Shown piece after piece: positions 1-12,530 of a DNA stretch of 64,000 bases (positions are counted from its first letter, which is position 1; every line of letters begins with the position of its first letter). Under the pieces are notes generated by a model. It made no database searches. It saw only the letters and a program-made list of their open reading frames with translations, and was not told the DNA's origin. The stretch covers positions 558,001 to 622,000 of the forward strand of contig NC_134825.1 in the NCBI RefSeq assembly GCF_004210375.1, read 5' to 3'. Position numbers and translations under genes: made by a program. The stretch comes from Tachypleus tridentatus. Its lineage: Eukaryota > Arthropoda > Merostomata > Xiphosura > Limulidae.

Positions 1-91
1 ATATTTTCTACGTGTACGTTTAGATAACAACACTGTCTGTGTGTTTGTCGTTATTTAAACGTTGTTTAGACCAGCGCTTCTCTATCTTTAG

Positions 92-221
92 ATACTGATA
101 CATACTCACTGTGTGTTTGAGCTTATATCAGTCAAACCAGTTAATGGGAAGACAGAGAATCGTGACTTCGTCGTCAAAACTCCTCTTTCACCACGTGATA
201 TGGATGAAGAACATGATGATC
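92..221 (+). CDS. Gyc88E: Gyc88E-like exon: PAS-like/HNOBA segment (internal exon)
   Basis: The exon is 130 nt and encodes 43 residues plus the first base of an Arg codon. Its acceptor is the TAG at 89-91, preceded by a pyrimidine tract; that TAG would be an in-frame stop, which fixes the exon start. The donor is gtaagt at 222. The peptide contains VFELISVKPVNGKTENRD, matching the region just after the PAS-like core in Gyc88E (insect form NNIFELVTVDPV). It ends in an acidic linker with DMDEEHDD. The single trailing base pairs in phase with the two leading bases of the exon at 6764. Similarity is clear in the first 20 residues and weak in the linker, as expected for this variable segment. Confidence 0.82.
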
Positions 222-300
222 GTAAGTAATGGTTCATTCACTCAAGTCAGGGACTTCTTATAGAATTTGAATGTTAGTTCGAAGATAACATCACTAATAG
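222..300. other. Start of intron 1
   Basis: This is a short unique intron stretch between the donor gtaagt and the first unit of the 63-bp array. I see nothing else in it. Confidence 0.6.
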
Positions 301-3300
301 TTTTGTATTCACCTTCTAGTTGTTGATGTAGATAACAATACATACCTAACTATGATAATAATGTTTTGTATTCACTTTCTGGTTGTTGATGTAGATAACA
401 ATACAAACCTAACTATGATAATAATGTTTTGTATACACCTTCTGGTTGTTGACGTACATAACAATACAAACCTAACTATGATAATAATGTTTTGTATTAA
501 TCTTCTGGTTGTTGACGTACATAACAATACAAATCTAACTATGATAATAAGGTTTTGTATTCACTTTCTGGTTGTTGACGTACATAACAATACAAATTTA
601 ACTATGATAATAATGTTTTGTATTCATCTTCTGGTGGTTGACGTACATAACAATACAAATCTAACTATGATAATAATGTTTTGTATTCACCTTCTGGTTG
701 TTGATGTACATAACAATACAAATCTAACTATGATAATAATGTTTTGTATATACCTTCTCGTGGTTGACGTACATAACAATACAAATCTAACAATGATAAT
801 AATGTTTTGTATTCACCTTCTGGTTGTTGATGTACATTACAATACAAATTTAACTATGATAATAATGTTTTGTATATACCTTCTCGTGGTTGACGTACAT
901 AACAATAGAAATCTAACTATGAGAATAATGTTTTGTATTCACCTTCTGGTTGTTGACGTACATAACAATAGAAATCTAACTATGATAACAATGTTTTGTA
1001 TTCACCTTCTGGTTGTTGACGTACATAACAATACAAATCTAACTATGATAATAATGTTTTGTATTCACCTTCTGGTTGTTGACGTACATAACAATACAAA
1101 TCTAACTATGATAATAATGTTTTGTATTCACCTTTTAGTTGTTGATGTACATAACAATACAAATTTAACTATAAAAATAATGTTTTGTATTCACCTTCTG
1201 GTTGTTGATGTACATAACAATACACCCCTAACTATGATAATAATGTTTTGTATTCAATTTCTGGTTGTTGATGTAGATAACAATACAAACCTAACTATGA
1301 TCATAATGTTTTGTATTCACTTTCTGGTTGTTGATGTACATAACAATACAAACCTCACTATGATAATAATGTTTTGTATTCACCTTCTAGTTGTTGACGT
1401 ACATAACAATACAAATCTAACTATGATAATAATGTTTTGTATTCACCTTCTAGTTGTTGATGTACATAACAATACAAACCTAACTATGATAATAATGTTT
1501 TGTATTCACCTTCTGGTTGTTGATGTACATAACAATACAAACCTGACTATGACAATAATGTTTTGTATTCACCTTCTAGTTGTTAATGTAATTAAGAATA
1601 CAAATCTAACTATGAAAATAATGTTTTGTATTCACTTTCTGGTAGTTGATGTACAAAACAATACAAACCTAACTATGATAATAATGTTTTGTATTCACCT
1701 TCTGGTTGTTGACGTAGATAACAATACAAATTTAAATATGATAATAATGTTTTGTATTCAACTTCTGGTTGTTAACGTACATAACAATACAAACCTAACT
1801 ATGATAATAATGTTTTGTATTCATCTTCTGGTTGTTGACGTACATAACAATACAAATCTAACTATGATAATAATGTTTTTTATTCACTTTCTGGTTGTTG
1901 ATGTACATAACAATACAAATCTAACTATGATAATAATGTTTTGTATTCATCTTCTGGTTGTTGACGTACATAACAATACAAATCTAACTATGATAATAAT
2001 GTTTTGTTTTCAACTTCTGGTTGTTGATTTTCATAACAATACAAATCTAACTATGATAATAATGTTTCGTATTCACCTTCTGGTTGTTGATGTACATTAC
2101 AATACAAATTTAACTATGATAATAATGTTTTGTATATACCTTCTCGTGGTTGACGTACATAACAATAGAAATCTAACTATGAGAATAATGTTTTGTATTC
2201 ACCTTCTGGTTGTTGACGTACATAACAATAGAAATCTAACTATGATAACAATGTTTTGTATTCACCTTCTGGTTGTTGACGTACATAACAATACAAATCT
2301 AACTATGATAATAATGTTTTGTATTCACCTTTTAGTTGTTGATGTACATAACAATACAAATTTAACTATAAAAATAATGTTTTGTATTCATCTTCTAGTT
2401 GTTGATGTACATAACAATACAAATCTAACTATGATAATAATGTCTTGTATTCACTTCTAGAAGTTGATGTACATAACAATACAGACCTAACTATGATAAT
2501 AATGTTTTGCTTTCACTTTCTGGTTGTTGATGTACATAACCATACAAACCTAACTATGATAATAATGTTTTATATTCACCTTCTGGTTGTTGACGTACAT
2601 AACAATACAAATCTATCTATGATAATAATGTTTTGTATTTACCTTCTTGTTGTTGAAGTACATAACAATACAAACCTAACTATGATAATAATGTTTTGTA
2701 TTCNNNNNNNNNNNNNNNNNNNNNNNNNNNNNNNNNNNNNNNNNNNNNNNNNNNNNNNNNNNNNNNNNNNNNNNNNNNNNNNNNNNNNNNNNNNNNNNNN
2801 NNNNNNNNNNNNNNNNNNNNNNNNNNNNNNNNNNNNNNNNNNNNNNNNNNNNNNNNNNNNNNNNNNNNNNNNNNNNNNNNNNNNNNNNNNNNNNNNNNNN
2901 NNNNNNNNNNNNNNNNNNNNNNNNNNNNNNNNNNNNNNNNNNNNNNNNNNNNNNNNNNNNNNNNNNNNNNNNNNNNNNNNNNNNNNNNNNNNNNNNNNNN
3001 NNNNNNNNNNNNNNNNNNNNNNNNNNNNNNNNNNNNNNNNNNNNNNNNNNNNNNNNNNNNNNNNNNNNNNNNNNNNNNNNNNNNNNNNNNNNNNNNNNNN
3101 NNNNNNNNNNNNNNNNNNNNNNNNNNNNNNNNNNNNNNNNNNNNNNNNNNNNNNNNNNNNNNNNNNNNNNNNNNNNNNNNNNNNNNNNNNNNNNNNNNNN
3201 NNNTAACAATACAAACCTAACTATGATAATAATGTTTTGTATTCACCTTCTGGTTGTTGATGTACATAACAATTTATGATTCTTCAACATATATTAATAA

Positions 3301-4975
3301 TGTTTTGTATTCACCTTCTGATGTAAAGGTTGATGTACATAACAATACAAATCTATCTATGAAGATAATAATGTTTTGTATTCACCTTCTGGTTGTTGAT
3401 GTACATAACAATACAAATCTAACTATGATAATAATGTTTTGTATTCACCTTCTAGTTGTTGATGTCCTTAACAATACAAACCTGACTATGATAATAATGT
3501 TTTGCATTCACTTGCTGTTTATTGATGTACATAACAATACACACCTAACTATGATAATAATGTTTTGTATTCATTTTCTGGTTGTTGAAGTAATTGTAAC
3601 AATACAAATCTTCTTTTTTTTGTTGTAATGTAATGTTTTGTATTCACTTTCTGGTTTATTGATGTACATAACAATGCACACAACTAACTATGATAATAAT
3701 GTTTTTTGTATTCACCTTCTGGTTGTTGTTGACGTACCTAACAATACAAATCTAACTATGATAATAATGTTTTGTATTCACCTTCTAGTTGTTGATGTAC
3801 ATAACAATACAAATCTAACTATGATAATAATGTTTTGTATTCACCTTCACCCTGGTTGTTTGTGAAATTTACACTTAACAATACAAACCTAACTATGATA
3901 ATAATGTTTTGTATTCACTTTTTAGTTGTTGATGTACATAACAATACAAACCTAACTATGATAATAATGTTTTGTATTCACCTTCTGGTTGTTGAGGTAC
4001 ATAACAATACAAACCTAACTATGATAATAATGTTTTGTATTCACTTGCTGGTTGTTGATGCACATAATAATACAAACCTATTTATGATAATAATGTTTTG
4101 TATTCACTTTTTAGTTGTTGATGTACATAACAATACAAACCTAACTATGATAATAATAATTTGTATTCATTTTCTGGTTGTTAATGTACATAACAATACA
4201 AACCTAACTATGATAATAATGTTTTTTATTCACCTTCTGGTTGTTGACGTACATAACAATACAAATCTAACTATGATAATAATGTTTTGTATTCTCTTTC
4301 TGTTTGTTGATGTACATAACAATACAAACCTAACTATGATAATAATGTTTTGTATTCACTTTCTGGTTGTTGATGTACATAACAATACAAACCTAACTAT
4401 GATAATAATGTTTTGTATTCACTTTTTGGTTGTTGATGTACATAACAATACAAATCTAACTATGATAATAATGTTTTGTATTCATTTTTTGGTTGTTGAT
4501 GTACATAACAATACAAATCTAACTATGATAATAATGTTTTGTATTTTTTTCTGGTTGTTGATGTACATAACAATAAAAATCTATCTATAATAATGTTTTG
4601 TATTCATTCTTCGTGTTGTTGATGTACATAACAATACAAACCTAACTATGATAATAATGTTTGGTGTTCACTTTCTGGTTGTTGACGTACATAACAATAC
4701 AAACGTAACTATGATAATAATGTTTTGTATTCACTTTTTGGTTGTTGATGTACGTAACAATACAAACCTAACTATGATAATGTTTTGTATTCACTTTTTG
4801 GTTGTTGATGTACATAACAATACAAATCTAACTATGATAATAATGTTTTGTATTTTTTTCTGGTTGTTGATGTACATAACAATAAAAATCTATCTATAAT
4901 AATGTTTTGTATTCACCTTCGTGTTGTTGATGTACATAGCAATACAAATCTAAATATGATAGTAATGTTTTACGA
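301..4975 (+). repeat. 63-bp minisatellite array filling intron 1
   Basis: About 70 head-to-tail units of 63 bp (unit start ttttgtattcaccttctggt) are visible, with the 500-N gap inside. Because 63 is a multiple of three and one sense frame has no stop, translation gives a 21-residue periodic peptide (FCIHLLVVDVHNNTNLTMII plus M). The frame stays open for 33 units at 352-2460 and breaks only at indels and at variants such as ttcacttctag. A block near 781-1080 recurs almost unchanged at 2041-2330, exactly 1260 bp (20 units) later, so the array grows by large duplications as well as by single units. It lies between two well-supported exons of the guanylate cyclase, and the flanking phases show it is spliced out, so I treat the long reading frames as a by-product. 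Confidence 0.95.
2704..3203. other. Assembly gap of exactly 500 N
   Basis: The run of 500 N lies inside the 63-bp array, with the same repeat on both sides. A round length usually marks a gap of unknown size. The true array length is therefore not known, and any reading frame crossing it is meaningless. Confidence 0.98.
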
Positions 4976-6763
4976 AATAAATGTGAAATATTCTCTGCAG
5001 TATTTTAAGCTATTTTTTTTTCTTTTACAAAAATAACATAATGTTTTTGTTGATGTTTTAGCACAGAGATAAAGAGAGAGCGGCGTTCTAACCGGCTGCG
5101 TTTTTTCTGGAAATCGAACCCAAAATTTTGGTGTTATAAAGACCTTAACCTCACCAACAACTTTTTTGTTTGTTAATTTTCAATGATAATGATAAATAAG
5201 CCATTGTGTAGAATATTTAGATTACCTTATACAAGTATGAGTTTCTGTTCGCTTGTTTTCTGTGATTCCTACTCAATTTTTTTTTTTTTACTTTCAAAAG
5301 TAGCTACGTATATAATATTATGGTGAATTTGCCTTATTGTCAATGTGGTGAATTTTTATGAATGCGATATCATATTTTCATTGTGTCATTGATATATGAA
5401 TGTACTAAAAACCGAATGCAATATTATAGTTATAACGTAAGACAAAAAAAAAATACACTTTTAGAAATTCAACCACGTAGAGTAAAAAAATAATACAATG
5501 AGATACATTGGCTGACTTGCCTTTAATATAATTTTACACAATCAGTATTACAATGTAAGCCTTATTCTCTTTACGTAGTCTACTTTATGGAAGGCAGAAC
5601 AATCGTATTTTATGGACTACGGCTCTTATTTTTTTAAGTGCATGCATGTTTTGTGTGTGTATGTGAGGTTAAATATATAATATACTAGAAGATGTATAAT
5701 AATAAAATATAAGAAAATAGGCCTATCTATTATACAGATAATAAACAAAGAAAAAATAGAATTTCTACCTTATGGAAGTTTGTTTGTTTGTTTTTATAAT
5801 TTTGCGCAAAGCAACTGCTGTCTCTTAGTCCATATTACAGATGACAATTTTATCCTTAGGCTAGGCCTACTATTTGCATTTTCACACACGACTTTTTATT
5901 TCTCCATGCATTTCTTTTGTTTGTGTGAAGTTAAATACATGACGTATCAGTAGAAGTATAGTTAATGACCTATAAACAAATATACCTGCCATGCTGTATT
6001 CTAAATTAAATGTTAGCTCTAATTTACCAAAGAATGAAAATATGAGTAGATTTTTGTTAACGATAAAAGCACTGGTTTCTCTAGCAGACGAAACGTTGTC
6101 ATTTTGCGCACTTCCACATAAAAGTTGTGTTACCTACATAAGGAACGCCACAAACAAACAAGCAAGCAAGTACACAAACAGAGGTTTCAAGTTTTGTATT
6201 TATATAGATTGATAAAGTTTAGTTTATCCATAAATTTACATCTTTTATAACATATCCATATAATGAACTTTAGTCACGATTTTACACCATTTATAATACA
6301 TTGATGTAGTATAATTCATCTGAGTTCACATATTTTACAAAACATTGATATAGGACAATTTATCCATGAGTTTACACCATTTACAATGCTCTGATGTAAT
6401 ATAGTTTTCCATCATTGTACACGATTTACAATACATTGAAGTAATTTATTTATACTCTTAAATAACACTGAAACAACGTGACATGAATAATTTAATAATT
6501 TTAAATAGCAGCAACATAAAAAGTTTTGTGTTTAGTGAAAGAAACTTAATCACTTTAATTATAATATGATTTCTTTTTTAACAACCCGACATATGATTGC
6601 AAATTGGTGACAAGAATTACTGATAGTTAAGGAGAAGTTACCAGGAGCGTGAACATTTTTTGTTTCAGGTTCATCAAAAGAATAAAGAAAAGCACATTAC
6701 AGCAAGAAACGACAGATGTCGATAGTTTCTTTATTGGAAGTTTTTATTGTTTGTTGTTGTTAG
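4976..6763. other. Remainder of intron 1, mostly unique AT-rich sequence
   Basis: The stretch contains a degenerate SINE near 5052-5165 and possibly a SINE tail on the minus strand near 5775-5860 (tgcgcaaagc). Between 6230 and 6430 a loose motif recurs (catttacaatacattgatgta, approximate), suggesting an old worn tandem repeat. I see no gene here other than the exon that follows. Confidence 0.5.
5052..5165 (-). mobile_element. Degenerate tRNA-derived SINE fragment
   Basis: Read on the minus strand it has a recognisable head with aaaattttgggttcgatttcc, a worn B-box-like element preceded by ttataacaccaaaat. This resembles the SINE families at 23455 and 48232. It is too decayed to give ends. Confidence 0.4.
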
Positions 6764-6848
6764 GTCCTGAAGACAAACTCTTACATTTAAAGGGACAGAT
6801 GTTGTTCATGGAAGAATGGAAATACATGGTTTATCTGGCTTCTCCTGT
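6764..6848 (+). CDS. Gyc88E: Gyc88E-like exon: HNOBA strand segment
   Basis: The exon is 85 nt, with acceptor ttgttgttgttag and donor gtaagt. It encodes PEDKLLHLKGQMLFMEEW followed by KYMVYLASP, with split codons at both ends (Arg with exon 92-221, Val with exon 15901-16030). The segment LHLKGQM..M..W..M.FL.(T/S)PV is a hallmark of the region between the PAS-like core and the signalling helix of soluble guanylate cyclases. Insect Gyc88E has [20 protein letters not shown] at this place. Phase agreement on both sides makes the call secure despite the exon's small size. Confidence 0.92.
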
Positions 6849-7261
6849 GTAAGTTAACTTGTACAGTTGAGGAAATAATATATATGTACAAAACATCTAT
6901 CTGATAAACCCAAAAACATTGTATAATCAGAAATTATGTCATGCTACATGGAACAATAGAATCATTTTTCTTACGATCCTACCATTACAAACATATTATC
7001 ACATATAAATATGAAATACAGAAATACGATCAACTATCATACCTTACTAATCCTACCAACATTAGTAATCTATCTATCTTTTCATAAGTTTATTTATAGT
7101 CACATGTCTCTCGTATCTTACAGAGATAAGTCCATTACTAATCATTTGTCTCTCGAGTCTTACTTACATAAGTGATTTTATTCCTAGTCATGTGTGTTTC
7201 TTCTATTGCACAAATTAGTTTATACCTGTTAATCTGCCTCTCCGTGTGTTAAATAAATTAG
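6849..7261. other. Start of intron 2, unique to degenerate
   Basis: The stretch is unique at first. From about 7080 it drifts into increasingly regular copies of a motif with tttatttctagtcat and ctcacacaagt, which look like the worn edge of the arrays that follow. Confidence 0.5.
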
Positions 7262-7500
7262 TTTATTTCTAATCATCAATCTCCCATGTCTCACTCAAGT
7301 CAGTTTATTTCTAATCATCAATCTCCGGTGTCTCACTCAAGTCAGTTTATTTCTAATCATCAATCTCCGGTGTCTCACTCAAGTCAGTTTATTTCTAGTC
7401 ATCAATCTCCTGTATCTTACTCAAGTCAGTTTATTTCTAGTCATCAATCACCTGTGTCTTACACAAGTCAGTTAATTTCTAGTTTTCTGTCTTCCGTGCT
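7262..7500 (+). repeat. 42-bp tandem repeat, about five units
   Basis: The unit is 42 bp and contains caagtcagtttatttctaat followed by catcaatctccggtgtctca. It is open in one sense frame (SHSSQFISNHQSPV per unit) because 42 is divisible by three. It shares the tttatttcta core with the neighbouring arrays of intron 2. Confidence 0.9.
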
Positions 7501-7539
7501 TAACAAAAATAGTTTTCTTGTCGTCATCCGTGTCTTTCT

Positions 7540-9880
7540 TTTCTTACACAAATTAATTTATTACTAGCCATCTCTCTCCCGAGTATTACATCTCTGAATT
7601 TATTGCTCGTCATATATGTCTCTGTTATCATACACAAATTATTTTATTACTAGCCATCTCTCTCCCGAGTATTACATCTCTGAATTTATTGCTCGTCATA
7701 TATGTCTCTGTTATCATACACAAGTTAATTTATTACTAGCCACCTCTCTCCCGAGTATTACACCTCTGAATTTATTGCTCGTCATATATGTCTCTGTTAT
7801 CATACACAAGTTAATTTATTACTAGCCATCTGTCTCCTGAGTATTACACCTCTGAATTTATTGCTCGTCATATATGTCTCTGTTATCATACACAAATTAA
7901 TTTATTACTAGCCATCTCTCTCCCGAGTATTACACCTCTGAATTTATTGCTCATCATATATGTCTCTGTTATCATACACAAATTAATTTATTACTAGCCA
8001 TCTCTCTCCCGAGTATTACACATTTGAATTTATTGCTCGTCATATATGTCTCTGTTATCATACACAAGTTAATTTATTACTAGCCATCTGTCTCCCGAGT
8101 ATTACACCTCTGAATTTATTGCTCGTCATATATGTCTCTGTTATCATACACAAATTAATTTATTACTAGCCATCTCTCTCCTGAGTATTACACCTCTGAA
8201 TTTATTGCTCGTCATATATGTCTCTGTTATCATACACAAATTAATTTATTACTAGCCATCTCTCTCCCGAGTATTACACCTCTGAATTTATTGCTCATCA
8301 TATATGTCTCTGTTATCATACACAAATTAATTTATTACTAGCCATCTGTCTCCCGAGTGTTACACCTCTGAATTTATTGCTCGTCATATATGTCTCTGTT
8401 ATCATACACAAGTTAATTTATTACTAGCCACCTCTCTCCCGAGTATTACACCTCTGAATTTATTGCTCGTCATATATGTCTCTGTTATCATACACAAGTT
8501 AATTTATTACTAGCCATCTGTCTCCCGAGTATTACACCTCTGAATTTATTGCTCGTCATATATGTCTCTGTTATCATACACAAATTAATTTATTACTAGC
8601 CATCTCTCTCCCGAGTATTACACCTCTGAATTTATTGCTCATCATATATGTCTCTGTTATCATACACAAATTAATTTATTACTAGCCATCTCTCTCCCGA
8701 GTATTACACCTTTGAATTTATTGCTCGTCATATATGTCTCTGTTATCATACACAAATTAATTTATTACTAGCCATCTGTCTCCCGAGTATTACATCTCTG
8801 AATTTATTGCTCGTCATATATGTCTCTGTTATCATACACAAGTTAATTTATTACTAGCCATCTGTCTCCCGAGTATTACACCTCTGAATTTATTGCTCGT
8901 CATATATGTCTCTGTTATCATACACAAATTAATTTATTACTAGCCACCTCTCTCCCGAATGTTACACCTCTGAATTTATTGCTCGTCATATATGTCTCTG
9001 TTATCATACACAAATTAATTTATTACTAGCCATCTCTCTCCCGAGTATTACACCTTTGAATTTATTGCTCGTCATATATGTCTCTGTTATCATACACAAA
9101 TTAATTTATTACAAGCCACCTCTCTCCTGAATGTTACACCTCTGAAGCTATTGCTTGTCATGTGTGTGTTACTATTATCATACACAAATTAGTTTATATC
9201 TAGCCATCTGTCTCCCGAGTGTTACACCTCTGAATGTATTGCTTGTCATATATGTCTCTGTTATCATACACAAATTAATTTATTACAAGCCACCTCTCTC
9301 CTGAATGTTACACCTCTGAAGCTATTGTTTGTCATGTGTGTTACTATTATCATACACAAATTAGTTTATATCTAGCCATCTGTCTCCCGAGTGTTACACC
9401 TCTGAATGTATTGCTTGTCATATATGTCTCTGTTATCATACACAAATTAATTTATTACTAGCCATCTCTCTCCCGAGTATTACACCTCTGAATTTATTGC
9501 TCGTCATATATGTCTCTGTTATCATATACAAGTTAATTTATTACTAGCCACCTCTCTCCCGAATGTTACACCTCTGAATTTATTGCTCGTCATATATGTC
9601 TCTGTTATCATACACAAATTAATTTATTACTAGCCACCTCTCTCCCGAATGTTACACCTCTGAATTTATTGCTCGTCATATATGTCTCTGTTATCATACA
9701 CAAATTAATTTATTACAAGCCACCTCTCTCCTGAATGTTACACCTCTGAAGCTATTGCTTGTCATGTGTGTTACTATTATCATACACAAATTAATTTATT
9801 ACTAGCCACCTCTCTCCCGAGTGTTACACCTCTGAATGTATTGCTTGTCATATACTTCTGTCTTATGATACACAAATTAG
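7540..9880 (+). repeat. 86-bp minisatellite array in intron 2
   Basis: About 27 units of 86 bp run head to tail. Each has attaatttattactagcc, ctctctcccgagtattacac, and tgtctctgttatcatacaca. Units are more than 90 percent alike except near 9110-9480 and 9720-9880, where variants with gaagctattgcttgtcatgt recur as a block. Each unit carries a TTACTAG that resembles a weak 3' splice site on the gene's sense strand. Confidence 0.95.
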
Positions 9881-11125
9881 TGTATCATATTTCTCCTCAT
9901 TATTTCTCCTCATCTCTAACACAAGTCAGATGACTTAAAGTCATCTTTCTTCCGTCTAACACAATTTATTGTAATTCTAGTAATTTTATTATAGAAATTA
10001 GTTTATTTCTACGTATTTCCTCTTTACTTACACAAGTCAGTTTCTTTCTTTGTTTTCTCGTTTCTAACACAGTTTTCCTGATCATCCGTCTCCAGTCTGT
10101 TTGGCATATCAGTTTATTTCTAGTAATCTGTCTCCTACGCTATATCTTCCATAAATTAGTTGATTTCAATTTATCTGTCTCTCGTCTCACACAAGTTAAT
10201 ATATTTCTGTCATTTGTCTCTTTTGTTTTACATAAGTTTCATTATTTCTACTTATCTGTTTCCAATACTTTACACAAATTATATTATTTCAGTTATCTGT
10301 CTCAAATTACTTTATTACTAGTCATCTTTTCTCTCTTTTTTTTTTTTAAATTAGCTACTTGCTAGTGATTTGTCTTTCGTCGCACACAAGTGAAATATAT
10401 TTCTAGCTATTTATCGCCCGTGTCTCACACAAATTAGTTTATATCCTGTCGTCTGTCACTGTCTTGTTTAATACAAATCACATTCTTTCTAGTCATCTGT
10501 CTCTCTCATGTGTTAACGAAATTGATTTATTTCTAGTTAAATATCTTCTTCCCTTACACAAGTCATTTTATTTCTAGTCATCTGTTTCCCGTGTCTTACA
10601 CAAGTGACCTCATTTCTAACCACATGTATCCCGTGTCTTACACAACTCAGTTTATTTTTAATTATCTGTCTCCCGTATTGTACAAAAGACACTTGATTTC
10701 TATTTATCCATCTCCCGTGACTCACACAAGTCAGTTTATTTTTAATTATCTGTCTCCTGTATTGTACAAAAGACACTTTATTTCTATTTATCCATCTCCC
10801 GTGACTCACACAAGTCAGTTTATTTCTAATTATTTATATCTTCTGTCTTACGCAAATTAGATTTCTGATAGTCATCTGTCTCATGTAGGGAAGTCTCGTC
10901 ACTTATACAAGTCAGTTTATTTATAGTAATCTGTTTCTATACCCTTACACAAATTAGTTTAATACTATTTACCTCTCTCCCGTGTCTTACACAATTTTTT
11001 TTAATTTTAGCCATTTGTTTCTGGTGTTATTCAAGACAATTTATTTAGTCATCTCTCTCTCGCGTCTTACACTAATTAGTTTTTTTTGTCATCTCTGTTC
11101 TTATTGTCTTACATAAATTAATCTA
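9881..11125 (+). repeat. Degenerate ~40-43-bp repeats of intron 2
   Basis: These are irregular copies of a motif combining cacaagtcagtttatttcta with gtcatctgtctcccgtgtct. Better-preserved pairs lie at 10590-10850, where short reading frames appear on both strands as a by-product. I see no gene. The stretch looks like an old array between younger, more uniform ones. Confidence 0.8.
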
Positions 11126-11455
11126 TTTCTAGTCTCTCTTACAAAAGTCATTTTATTTCTAGTCATCTGTCTCTCTTCTTACACAAGTCATTTTATTTCT
11201 AGTCATCTGTCTCTTTTCTTATAGAAGTCATTTTATTTCTAGTCATCTGTCTCTCTTCTTATACAAGTCATTTTATTTCTAGTCATCTGTCTCTCTTCTT
11301 ACACAAGTCATTTTATTTCTAGTCATCTGTCTCTCTTCTTATAGAAGTCATTTTATTTCTAGTCATCTGTCTCTCTTCTTATACAAGTCATTTTATTTCT
11401 AGTCATCTGTCTCTCTTCTTACAAGTCATTTTATTTCTGGTCATCTGTCGTATCA
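11126..11455 (+). repeat. 40-bp tandem repeat, about eight units
   Basis: The unit combines tcattttatttctagtcatc with tgtctctcttcttacacaag. Units are nearly identical. The same unit returns at about 12055-12200. Confidence 0.92.
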
Positions 11456-12530
11456 TTCTTGTTTCTTACAGAAATCAATTTATTCTCGTCATCTATTTCC
11501 TGTATCTTACAAAATTGGTTTACTTCTAGTCACCTGTTTCTCGTCTTGCACAAGTCAGAATATCTTTTGTGTGACTTGTCTACTGTATCTTACACAAATT
11601 GGTTTATTTCTAGTCACCTGTCTCTCGTCTTGCACAAGTAAGATTATCTCTTGTGTGACTTGTCTACTGTATCTTGCACAAATTGGTTTATTTTTATTCA
11701 CCTGTCTCCAGTCTTACACAAGTCAGATTATCTCTTGTGTGACTTGACTACCGTATCTTGCACAAATTGGTTTATTTCTAGTCACTTGTCTCTCTTCTTA
11801 CACAAGTCAGATTATCTCTTGTGTGACTTGTCTACTGTATCTTACACAAATTGGTTTATTTCTAGTCACCTGTCTCTCGTCTTGCACAAGTCAGATTATT
11901 TCTTGTGTGACTTGTCTAATGTATCTTGCACAAATTGGTTTATTTTTATTCACCTGTCTCCAGTCTTACACAAGTCAGATTATCTCTTGTGTGACTTGAC
12001 TACCGTATCTTGCACAAATTGGTTTATTTCTAGTTACTTGTCTCTCTTCTTACACAAGTCATTTTATTTGTAGTCATCTGTCTCTGTTCTTACGCAAGTC
12101 ATTTTATTTCTAGTCATCCGTCTCTCTTCTTACACAAGTCATTTTATTTCTAGTCATCTGTCTCTCTTCTTACACAAGTCATTTTATTTCTACTCATCTG
12201 TCGTATCATTTTGTATCTTACAGAAATCAATTTATTCTCGTCATCTGTTTCCCGTATCTTACACAAATTGGTTTATTTCTCTAGTGACCTGTCTCTCGTC
12301 TTGCATAAGTCAGATTATCTCTTGTGTGACTTGTCTACTTATCTTGCGCAAATTGGTTTATTTATAGTCACCTGTTTCTCGTCTTGCACAAGTCAGAATA
12401 TCTTTTGTGTGACTTGTCTACTGTATCTTACACAAATTGGTTTATTTCTAGTCACCTGTCTCTCGTCTTGCACAAGTCAGTTTATTTCTAGTCATATCTC
12501 TCTTCTGTCTTACACAAATTAATTTCCTGA
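11456..12530 (+). repeat. 84-bp compound repeat of intron 2
   Basis: The unit of about 84 bp is made of two related halves: one has acaaattggtttatttctag and tcacctgtctctcgtcttgc, the other has acaagtcagattatctcttg and tgtgacttgtctactgtatc. It is interrupted at 12055-12200 by the 40-bp unit seen at 11126. The long sense reading frame at 11651-12073 comes from the repeat. Confidence 0.9.

Noticed and set aside
352-2460. 702-codon open frame as a repeat protein gene
   Set aside because: It is a 63-bp tandem repeat inside an intron bounded by two phase-matched exons. The frame is open because the unit length is a multiple of three and lacks a stop in that frame.
2445-3220. Open frames on both strands across 2696-3220
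   Set aside because: They consist of N positions from the assembly gap.
10537-10860. Overlapping frames on both strands
   Set aside because: Both derive from a pair of tandem units and have no independent coding signal.
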